This document shows, one piece after another, positions 47,801 through 56,832 of a stretch of DNA of 64,000 bases. The position numbers and the translations under genes were made by a program. A model generated the notes under the pieces. That model made no database searches, was not told the origin of the DNA, and saw only the letters and a program-made list of their open reading frames with translations. Location: positions 62,001 to 126,000 of the forward strand of contig WOGZ01000011.1 of NCBI GenBank assembly GCA_009733775.1, read 5' to 3'. Numbering within the stretch: position 1 is the stretch's first letter; every line of letters begins with the position of its first letter. Origin of the DNA: Alectoria sarmentosa (Eukaryota > Ascomycota > Lecanoromycetes > Lecanorales > Parmeliaceae).

Positions 47801-50414
47801 GAAGCCAGGTGTGTGTGTCTGTTGTTCAACTTTGGCGCTTGACGGGCGTAGCTCAATCACGAGACTCCTTATTCATGGCAATACAAGAACAGAATGAAAG
47901 AGTGGGCTTGAAAATCCCATCAAAGCTGGGACATGCACTATGTTTTTGCAAAGCGGCGCAGACGGGCTCGAGACCGAGGCTTCGATTCTATTTATGGTCA
48001 GGGGTATAAACTTTGAGAACGATCGATTGGAACGCTTCATCAAACGAGGAGCGAGCAACATCGGTAGAACAGTATCCCCCTCTGCCGCTAAGTCTTGTCC
48101 AATCAATGTTTTCTTGGCATGCAGCTTACGGTCCAAAAGATAAGCCAGCTCAGGTAATCTTCCACACGCCACAAGCTCCCAACCACGAGGAATCGCTGAA
48201 TGGCAGAACGATCGATGGCATTGTCAAGGGATCCAGCCATCACCATAGCACAACCGAAGTGTCTGATGTAGTTCAATTCCTTGCGGCAAAGATGTATATA
48301 GGCCTCAAATAGAGTATGCTGTCTCTCTAACTTACCCATCAACAGCCTGGATGTAGCATAGCATGTCGCGGCCGCTTTATAGATGTGCACGAGACAGTGA
48401 TGCGACTTTGGCAAGCTCACTATTGGTTATGGACATGGACAACGCGCGCCTTGCAGCCCGAGTAGGAGCTCCCGTCCAGGCTCTGCTGCCTTTAGAGTCA
48501 TCAGCGCCTCGCTAATATAATTACTGGGTTTCTCCGCAGAAGACAGACAAAAAGAGTCTCAGCGGCAAGTGGACTGTATCAAGAACAGCAAGCTCTATTC
48601 AACACTGCTCGGCCGGCAGCGCATGGTCTCCACCGATGCCGCAAACGCCGAGACCTCTGTCTGGAGGCTTTTTGGCCTTCCAGCTGTAAGTTATCCTGAC
48701 ATGGACATTTTTACACTCTCAATCAGATGAGATGAGAATGCGTCCACAGCCAAACTTGCCTTTTTTAGGATTTGCGTTTGCGTTGATTCCGCTACGGCAA
48801 ACGGAAGGTGCCAAATTTACCATAGTACATGCATGGGTGCTAGATTCCATAGACGAGGAAGGTGCTCTGGATTTGAGTGTTCCGCTCCCTAGCCCCAATT
48901 CCCTGAAGTCTGTAGCTGACTCGGCCAACGGTCCCAATCTTTGTTGAACGAAGACTTGGGCCGGGAACGCTGAGTGGGCGGACGTCCATTTTTGGTTGCA
49001 GGGCATGGAAAAGCTGAAAATGATTTGCTACTCTCATGAAGAATCCAGAAATGAAACAATTTACGTTCTCCACTCTTTGGATATAGAAAGTGAAGAGGAC
49101 AGATGGGATCCAGATGGCAATATCAATACCGAGATATTCGAGCCATCAGAGCGTCCTGGGCTCTCTTGGATTCATCCAGACCAAAACCGAGTAATTAGCT
49201 ATGAAGAAGGAGATTCGAACTCCGATTCTGTGTGTACAGATGATGAATCGCCTCTTAAACCCTTCCCAAATCACTCAGACAATAAATACTCCTAAGACGT
49301 TCCTTCGCCCCCCGTTATTCATCGTCTTTGGAATGGGAATAGCATCTTAGCAGCATCTTGAAGAGTGAATGAACTGAACACGATCCTCCGCGCTAAGGAT
49401 CCCAGGAAGTTGTGGAGCTAGTCCCAATGTGAGCTAGCACGAAAACCGTCAAGTACCTCTGATTTAGATAGCTCCTCGTACATGTCATCAACCCCAATTA
49501 AAACTTCACTCCACCGCATTTTACTGACTCGAGTCGTCACGCGTATGGTTGGGTGATCCTACAGGCCTGCTCGCGGCCTTTTCAGGCCCTCTTCCTTCGC
49601 GCTAGCCTGAGACGCGCTGAGACTGGAACAAACACATGCTGTGATATATATCGAAGATGAGACCAAAATATCAAATCGACTCCCGACTTCTGTTCGCTTG
49701 ACTTGATCTAAGATGAGGCTTCTTGGTGCTGTTGCCTGTTCTCAAGCCGCCGCCACAACAGGGCGCAGAGCTGTGCATAACCCTTTAACCCACTGAATCG
49801 CTAAATCGCGCGGGAGACCAGTGGGAGCCTGGTATTGTGGAACCTTTCCTACCCTATGGATTACCCATCAGGCTTTCCGCAGTCCGTACCGCGCATCTCT
49901 CGAACATCTATATTTGATCATCTCCGTTTCTGTAATTCCTATAGGCAGACTTCGCGGATAGAATCCCATAGTTTTATACTATTTCGTATTCAAGTAACTG
50001 AATACAAATATGGCGTTTGTTATACTGATAATTCGCTTTCAAGCGATTGAACACAGGTGTTAGGCATTATTCAAGTTCATAGGATCTGCGTGCGACTCTC
50101 CTGCGCCGTTGTGCAACGATTATGGATGGCTCTTCAGTGCATACGATGCGTGGCAGCCTACATGAAAGCCCAAGGCGAGAACACAGCCACAAGGCGCTGC
50201 ATAGCGTAGCTACACCCGTAATCGGTCTTGCGGCATAACTGCAGATACAGCTTCCGCAGGTAACCGCTGCAGTGTGAGGTGGCGCTGTCAAGTTTGTGGC
50301 ATCCAATCAGAAATACACCGAAGCGCAAGGCTGAGTGAGGCCTTCTCATCTCTTCAATTGAATCCATATCAATTTAGATGTCGCGTTATTGTTTGACAGA
50401 ATTTTGGACTTGAA
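44820..50414. other. 5.6 kb gene-poor region
   Basis: Many short frames but nothing with a start, splice chain and domain together. Weak candidates: 45800-46015 (+), 71 codons, acidic start; 48536-48685 (+), an open exon-like stretch between CCGCAG and GTAAGT encoding DRQKESQRQVDCIKNSKLYS and ending WRLFGLPA; and 48996-49295 (+), 99 codons, acidic, beginning MQGMEKLKM. They may be decayed exons of lost genes. No transposase or terminal repeat was recognised by eye. Confidence 0.45.
48996..49295 (+). CDS. possible small acidic protein or last exon, unknown
   Basis: A 99-codon open frame rich in D, E and S (IESEEDRWDPDG, SYEEGDSNSDSVC). A plausible acceptor (TTGGTTGCAG) sits immediately upstream at about 48990-48999, so it could be a 3' exon rather than a complete gene. 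No family is recognised. Listed because its composition is more protein-like than its surroundings. Confidence 0.25.
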   Translation: MQGMEKLKMICYSHEESRNETIYVLHSLDIESEEDRWDPDGNINTEIFEPSERPGLSWIHPDQNRVISYEEGDSNSDSVCTDDESPLKPFPNHSDNKYS

Positions 50415-52547
50415 ATGCCCGTCCCATTCGGAGTCGGAGTCGGCGACTTCGTCGCTGTCGGCACCTTAGCCTGGAATGTCTACAAGTCTTGTAGGTTCTT
50501 GCCCCGTACAGATCTCCAGTGGACTGAACCATGAGCAGGTAAAGGGGCACCCGAAAGCTTTGAAAACATCAGCATAGAGGTTTTGTCCTTGCACGCTGTG
50601 CTGAAAGAGTGCGAGGAGACACTCTTTACCCGTCCCTTACCACCTGCGAGGGTAGAGAGGCTCAAGGCAATCAAAGACGGATGCGACAAAGTCCTTGTAG
50701 ATTTGCAGAGCCTCGTGCAAGGGTACGAAAGTCTAGGCACCCAGAGCAAGCGTACATGGGACCGAATGAGATGGGGCATCGAAGACATAGCCGAGATTCG
50801 AGCTCGGCTTACCTCGAACGCCACCCTTTTGACCGTATTCATCAGTTCCTCTCAGGTCAGCGTTGAAACCAAGCTCGACAAGTTCATAGATGAGTTTCGT
50901 CAAGGGAGAAGAGAGGGCTCAATTGTCTCGCTGCAGACAGTGGACAGCCTTTCTACTGACGACAGGGCTGTATGGCGAACGATTCGCAAGGAATTGGAAG
51001 ATATTGGTATTAGCGTGGCTGCATTCGACGCAAACCGCAATTTCATCTTGGATTGGTTTGTTCATGCAGTGGAGACAGGAGCGTTTGAAGAACAGAGCGG
51101 ACACAATGTTGATGAGGAAAGCAACCTCAGCGACGAGCAAGAATCGCGGAGCAATAATGAGGAAGGTGGTGAAGACACGGGACGACCAATCGAGCACACG
51201 GATTCTGAGACTCTGGAGAGAAGCGGCGAAGACGAAGCGCTCGCACGGCCACTGTCATCAAAACCTAATCTTGACGCAAAGAAAAATGTTCCAAAGCGTG
51301 GCCCTGAGATGCTCGACCATATCGTCGCCTCTACGCGAACGGCGCCAAACAGTAGGACACATGTTCCCCGTGTTGCAGCCCTCTTGGCAGGAATTTCACG
51401 TCCGAGACGGCGACTCCTCAAAGCCGTCGACACCATGGACGTCTCTAAAGTGCTCAAGATCCTCAAGGATGAGGTTTCGTTCCACCTCCTCGACCTGGAA
51501 ACACTAGACAAGGCGCTATGGAGCGCCACTGATCAATTAGCTGGTCACGAATCATTCGATATCGTACGAATCCTGGCGAAGAACGGAGCTGATGTCAATC
51601 ATGGCATTAACGAAAAAACTCCACTGCAGAACAGTATTGTACTTGGCAACATCAATATTGTACGACTTCTAGTCGAGAACGGGGCTGATGTTAACTATAC
51701 AAGTAGCGACAGCTCCGGCAGAACTCCACTGCGGGACAGTGTTGTACGTGGGGACATCAATATCGTACGACTTCTCGTCGAGAACGGAGCTGAAGTGAAT
51801 CCTGAAAGTAACAACGTCTGGGAACTTTCTCCACTGCAGAACAGTATTCTACTTGGGGACATCAATATTGTACGACTTCTCGTTGAGAAGGGAGCTGAGG
51901 TCAATTTCAAGGCTTTGTACCGGCGGAACGATTGTTCTGATTTAGACAACGTCGCTCCTCGAGCGCTTTTAACCAAGAACGTAGCAATCTTGCGTCTCCT
52001 GCTGTCTGCAGGCCTGGATGTCAACTCTCAATACGAGACGGAACCTTTGTTTTACCGAGGCCGCGCTTTTGGATTCAGGACGGTGACTCTGATTCAGGAA
52101 GCAGCATCACTAGGAGCGATTCTGGCCATAGATGCGTTAGTGGAGTACGGTGCGGAGATCGACTTTGTTTCTCCCACATATGGCACTGCACTCATGCTCG
52201 CTCTCTCGAAAGGACAAGAAGACGCCGCACAATCCTTGTTTGCAAAAGGCGCAGACCCCAATGCAAATGTGTCACTCTACGACTGGCCACTGGGTCGAGA
52301 TTGGTACAATAGTCCCATGGAAGCAGCCATATTTGGTGGAAGGCCATCTATGGTAAAGCTTTTGTTGACCTGGGGCGTAGTGCCAGACTACCCAACATTG
52401 GAATATGCGAAGAAAGTGGGAGAATCTAATATCTTGGATGGTGAGAATGAGAATGAGAAGCGGGACATCAGACGTCTGCTTAAAAATGCGATGCGTAGCA
52501 ATGACATAGTCGATATCTTCGCGCCGAGCCTATCAGATGGCGAATAA
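50415..52547 (+). CDS. ankyrin-repeat protein with fungal STAND-type N-terminal domain
   Basis: Two exons (50415-50490 and 50539-52547) give 694 residues; the join reads NVYKS|CKGAPESF. The first ~130 residues (FGVGVGDFVAVGTLAWNVYK, then helices such as LSLHAVLKECEETLF) match the N-terminal domain seen on many fungal STAND/NLR proteins. There is no P-loop or NACHT/NB-ARC, so the protein goes from that domain through a charged linker (about 180-260) straight to ankyrin repeats. Repeats run from about residue 350 to 640. Units starting at residues 387, 422 and 457 are almost identical (NIVRLLVENGA(D/E)VN). A role as adaptor, sensor or decoy in non-self recognition is possible but not shown. Confidence 0.8.
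51621..51935 (+). repeat. 105-bp tandem repeat encoding near-identical ankyrin units
   Basis: Units begin CCACTGC(A/G)G(A/G)ACAGT at 51621, 51726 and 51831, exactly 105 bp (35 codons) apart. Each continues with ATCAATAT(T/C)GTACGACTTCT. Flanking ankyrin units are much more diverged. Confidence 0.9.
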
Positions 52548-52811
52548 TTCTCTTGGGGAGTCGTAAATGTTCAATCAGTTATGAAGTCGAGGGAAGTTGC
52601 CAATATTTGAAAATTCGATCCATTGGTTTTGTTCGGCGATGTGGACAAGTAGAGCTCAATTTTGCGTTTTTAAGGAGCAATGTCTACTTCCAGTCTCCGT
52701 CCTCATCATTAGGCTACCTAGATTTTCCTTTTTCGTCATTACAATACGTCCGCACTTTTCTTCCCAAGGAATTTGCCCCTGTACTGCTACCTTCATCCAA
52801 ATCTTATCCTC

Positions 52812-53432
52812 CTATTGCATCGGCATGGTGGCCACCCTCCTCCACGTACCCATCTTGAACATCTCACTCTCCACAAACCACTCCTCAACCTCCACCGACA
52901 CGGAGACATTATTGCTATCGACCCCAATCACTTCCCCGACAACTCTCCCCATCGCAACGACCTCGGTGCGATCCGTCGTATAATCTGCTTCTACAGGCCG
53001 CTTGACAACGACTTCGTAGGCCTTACTGCCCATCATGACGCTAGAGTCTTCGCCGGCATGAGCAGAGAGAAGAAACCTCGCGATCGGAAGGAGAAGACTG
53101 GACAGGAGGAGATGCCGATCCAGATCATCTTGCCTGCTCGGTCTGACATTTTGATGAAGACTTGGAGCTGGCCGATGCGCATGCATTTCGAGACGTCGTC
53201 GTTGTTGAGGGAGCTGGCGATGTAGTGGAGGCGGTTGGGGAGGCAGTAGGCCTTTCTGGTGGCTTTGGGGTCTTCATTCGCAGGTGCGAGTGTGCGATCG
53301 GGGTTCGAGACGACGTGGTGGCGTTTTGGCCCTTCATGCTGATGGTGTGAAGGGCCAGACTGATGAAAGTGTTCTAGATTTGTGAAGGCATGAAGGGAGG
53401 ATTCTGACGCCTCACGAAAGCTCTATGCACTT
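52812..53432 (-). CDS. possible unknown gene, 5' end not located
   Basis: Two linked open segments on the minus strand: 53432 down to 53104, then 53047 down to 52812. A 56-nt intron between them has GTCCAG..AAG ends (weak donor). The first segment reads CLPNRLHYIASSLNNDDVSK and KMSDRAGKMIWIGIS. The second reads GSKAYEVVVKRPVEADYTTD and ends in TWRRVATMPMQ. The second part looks beta-rich and acidic. No start Met was found before the TAG near 53433, so an upstream exon is needed if the gene is real. No family recognised. Opposite-strand frames overlap and cannot be excluded. Confidence 0.35.
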
Positions 53433-53433
53433 T

Positions 53434-54074
53434 GGAGTTGGTGATCTGTGACGAGCGAGGTGTGCGAGATGTTAAGCTGTGAGCTTGAGTATCACTGATG
53501 AGAGCCACGCAAGCAAGAGTCTGGCTGTCAAGGGTCACTTTTCAAAACCTGAGCCAAGTGAAGAGTATTTCGTAAAGACAAGACACTGCCACGGTCGGCG
53601 CCTAGATGCCAAATCTGAGCCTGCTCCGTCTTCACAGTACACGCTGCCTAGAATCAATGTCTGTATACACACTAGCAATAATCCGCAGACGATATATAGG
53701 CCCGCATCCCCAAAGCATAACAAGACGCCCAAGAAGGTGCCCTTGACATTCTGGCTTTTGTTGAAATATTCGGAATGGATGAATTAATTAATCAAGAAGT
53801 CTCTGGGACCAGTAGTATATACAGTAACGAAATTAGGTGTTTTGGAATACGAGGTGGCTGAGATGACTTGGGGGCCAAATTTTGACAGCTTTGGTAACTG
53901 GTTGCACATGTTCTTCCATTTCCATTAGAGCGATATATGTTGAATGAACACTTCGAAAGGAGGTACGAGATAGGTTGTATTTATCTTGAGAGGGTAGCGT
54001 GCCAGGAGTCGACTAGCGACAGCGACCTTTGAAGGAGCCTCAACGGTCCCACTACGGGATTGAAGGTCCATCAT
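53434..54074. other. intergenic stretch before the minisatellite
   Basis: Short open frames only, no domain. AT-rich segments occur near 53690-53830. Nothing else seen. Confidence 0.4.
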
Positions 54075-54099
54075 CAAAACAGAGCCGCGCTCAAAAACC

Positions 54100-54935
54100 T
54101 CACTGCAAAGCGGCACACCAAGGCGGCACACCAAGACGGCACACCAAAAATTTCCTCACCAAATTTTCTCACCAGAGCGGCGCACCAAGACGGCACACCA
54201 AAATCATTACACCAAGACGGCGCACCAAGGCGGCGCACCCAAATCTTTACACCAAGGCGGCGCACCAAGACGGCGCACCAAGACGGCGCACCCAAATCTT
54301 TACACCAAGGCGGCGCACCAAGACGGCGCACCAAGGCGGTTCACCAAAGCGGCGCACCAAAATCATTACACCATGTCACCAAGGCGGCGCACCAAGACGG
54401 CTCACTAAAGCGGCACACCAAAATCTCCCACCAAGGCGGCACGCCAAAGCGGCACACCAAAATTTTGCCAAGCCTTTGCCAAGCCCCACCAAGACGGCAC
54501 ACCAAGGCGGCCCACCAAAGCGGCGCACCAAAATCATTACACCAAGGCGACGCACCAAGGCGGCACACCAAAAATGTTTTGTCAAGCCCCACCAAAGCGG
54601 CGCACCAAGACGGCGCACCAAGACGGCGCACCAAGACGGCACACCAAAATCTCCCACCAAGGCGGCACACCAAATCGCTATCAAAATCAGACGATGCCAG
54701 TTATACACCAAATCGCCATCAAAAATCAGGCGACGCCAATTGTACACCAAATCGCTATATAAAATTGGCACTACCAAATCGCCACCAAATCGCGAATGTC
54801 AAATATATATCAAATCGTCATATGAACCCGGCGATACCAGTTATACACCAAATCGCCACCAAAATTAGGCGGTGCTAAATATACATCAAATCGCCATATA
54901 AAATCGGCGGTGCCAGTCTACCACCAAATCCCCTC
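54100..54935. repeat. minisatellite: 13-bp GC-rich units passing into AT-richer ~40-50 bp units
   Basis: From about 54100 to 54672 the sequence is built from 13-bp units of the form C(G/A)CACCAAG(A/G)CGG. Short spacers such as AAATC(A/T)TTACACCAA or AAATCTCCCACCAA break up the runs. From about 54660 to 54935 the units become longer and AT-richer, around CACCAAATCGC(C/T)A(T/C)(C/A)A, followed by GGCG(A/G)(T/C)(G/A)CCA(G/A)T(T/A). Because 13 is not a multiple of 3, the array reads through all frames. Open frames of 272-279 codons (+) and up to 133 codons (-) result, with low-complexity AHQDGAPRRRTKT-like translations. I treat these as artefacts of the repeat. Confidence 0.88.
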
Positions 54936-54960
54936 ACAACATCGGCACCCTTCTTCCTCT

Positions 54961-55873
54961 TCCTCTTTCCCATCCTGATTCCCGCCATCACATCCCCTAC
55001 TCGTACCAAGCCCATAAATGCAAACCAGCTCTTCGAAACATCTGAAGCAAAGCGAATACCGCCGACGATGATACAGTCTTGCATGTAATTCAGTTTCAAA
55101 GACCCAAGGACGTGGTGATAGGGCCAGGCAATGGAGCTTGAGAGATGAAAGAGCGCGATTGCTTTGCCAGCGCCGGCCGCACCGTGGGCCAAAATCTTCT
55201 TTCCTTGTCTTTGGGCTTTGGTACTCTAGAGGTCGGTGGTCCGGAATGTTTCTCGCGCAGGACAAGTTCCAGCGCGCGGTGGCATGATTGCGGGAGGATG
55301 AGTAGACCGGATGCAGATATTGGTTTAAGCGCAGCCAAAGTTGCCGCTATTGTGTGGTTCCTGTCTCACGTACTCTCCACCAATACTCTATGGATAGCAA
55401 CTGTCTACGTAGCTTTCCCCACGCTTGCTCCGTCGCAAATCCGTTCAAGCAGATTCTGATCGTCTCGCTCCGAACCAATATCCGCTTCGACTTCGGCGTG
55501 ATAGCGTTCGTAAAGACCCTTGGTATCCTCCAACGCCTCTGAATCTCGTGAATGCTTGAATCAACAAAGCTGACGTTGCACCACAAGATTCTAATCATAC
55601 ACCACAGGATTCTGATCATAGGGAAGTATTTTTTCCTCGTCCAGCGCCTTGTTATGAGCTAGGTGAAGGCGAGAAAATGTGGCAAACAGCCCTACAGCAC
55701 GTGACTGTACTAGTGGCTTAGCTCGGTATACTACATGTATTCTATCTTCTTCCTTTACATAGATCCTTAGTTCACTCGATACAAAGCGAGTTATTCAACA
55801 ACAAACTTTTTCTCCTGTAGATCGAGATTTGGACCAAAGAAAACAAATTCTCTCCTCACGCTTCCAGCCCGAA
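54961..55873. other. intergenic stretch between the minisatellite and the P-loop kinase
   Basis: Frames on both strands overlap without domain or splice logic. A short direct duplication (CACCA(C/A)A(A/G)GATTCT(A/G)ATCATA) occurs at about 55579 and 55600. The last ~200 bp should be the kinase promoter. Confidence 0.4.
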
Positions 55874-56693
55874 ATGACTGCAAAGCCCCAGCTTTCTGGA
55901 CGAAGAATACAGATCATTGGCGTCATTGGAGCAGGCAAGGTTCGTGCACCTGTGATCAAGGAGAAATGTTAACATGCTGGATATGCAGAGCTAACGCCGT
56001 GATTTGAGAATAGAGTACATTCGCACGACAGCTAGGCGAAGAGCTCTCGATACCTGTATGCGAATTGGATCCTCTCTTCCATGAATCCAGGGCCGGGGGT
56101 GCCTTATCCGCCGAAGACGCTCAGCGCATCATTCAGACTCTAGTTGATTCGAGTGATGAGTGGATCCTAGATGGCAAGTGCGTTTGTCCATTTCACATTG
56201 GGGAACAATGCTTAGATTTCTCAAGTCACTGGGTTCAGTTGAAGGACATCTCTTACAATAGAGCGACAGACATTCTTTGTAGGTTGCAAACCCATCGTCT
56301 GTTTGACAATCTATCTGCTAATTACTTGTTCTTATTCCTAGGGATCGATACGCCCTTGCCGCTGACATTATGGCGCGTAATCACTCGCACAATCTGGGGT
56401 AGGTCCTCCTTCACTTTGTACCATCGTGTGAAGGCCCGGTCTGGATCTCTACATACTAATTGGCGGTTATAGAAGTCCTAACCATACCCGGCGTTCTATT
56501 CCGGGAGCTCTCAGGTAATAGCTTGATTTCGATGTCACTTAAAGTTCGAGCAAAGAAGTACGCCAACTGGAGGAAGCGCGTCGAGGTCGACCCTAGGTGG
56601 AAACGATTAGGCGGCTGGTTCGGCCGTAGTAGTTTCCTAGCACGATTAAGGGAGATTCGACGAGCGTCCGAGGTTCTAAAGAAGTCTATATAA
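55874..56693 (+). CDS. small P-loop kinase, adenylate-kinase / topology-modulation-protein-like
   Basis: Four exons: 55874-55939, 56014-56278, 56342-56398 and 56473-56693, giving 202 residues. The first join creates the P-loop: GVIGAGK|ST, residues 16-24. The later joins give TDIL|WIDTPLPLTLW and RTIW|EVLTIPG. Other features are a DPLFHE segment, WILDGK (usually WxxDGN in relatives), the WIDTPLPLTLWRVITRT stretch and a basic C-terminal half with GVLFRELSGNSL. This order resembles small nucleoside/adenylate-kinase-like proteins annotated in bacteria as topology modulation (FlaR-type) proteins. The substrate is unknown. An insertion of about 15 residues after WILDGK has no counterpart I recall. 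The gene ends 140 bp from the stop of the convergent nucleotidyltransferase-kinase gene. Confidence 0.75.
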
Positions 56694-56832
56694 CGTATCT
56701 AGACGGACTTGGTTCTCAGATGTGGTATCACCCGCCTCCAGCCCCTTCCGCACGAACTTTCGCCACTCTCTACCAAATCAGGGCAAGATGGAGGAGGCGA
56801 AAGTCAATGTAGAGAAGAATGTAAACAGGACT

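Noticed and set aside
49190..49240. Possible tRNA T-loop GGAGTTCGAATCTCC on the minus strand
   Set aside because: Only the short T-arm pairs. No other arms fit, and the stretch lies in an acidic open frame.
54029..54878. Long plus-strand frames of 272 and 279 codons
   Set aside because: They overlap each other in different frames and follow the 13-bp repeat. The translation is low complexity and the opposite strand is also open, so this is an effect of the repeat, not a gene.
56175..56212. A short intron after WILDGK in the P-loop kinase
   Set aside because: The only GT..AG choices break the frame or would be about 30 nt long. The open reading through is kept, leaving a small insertion.
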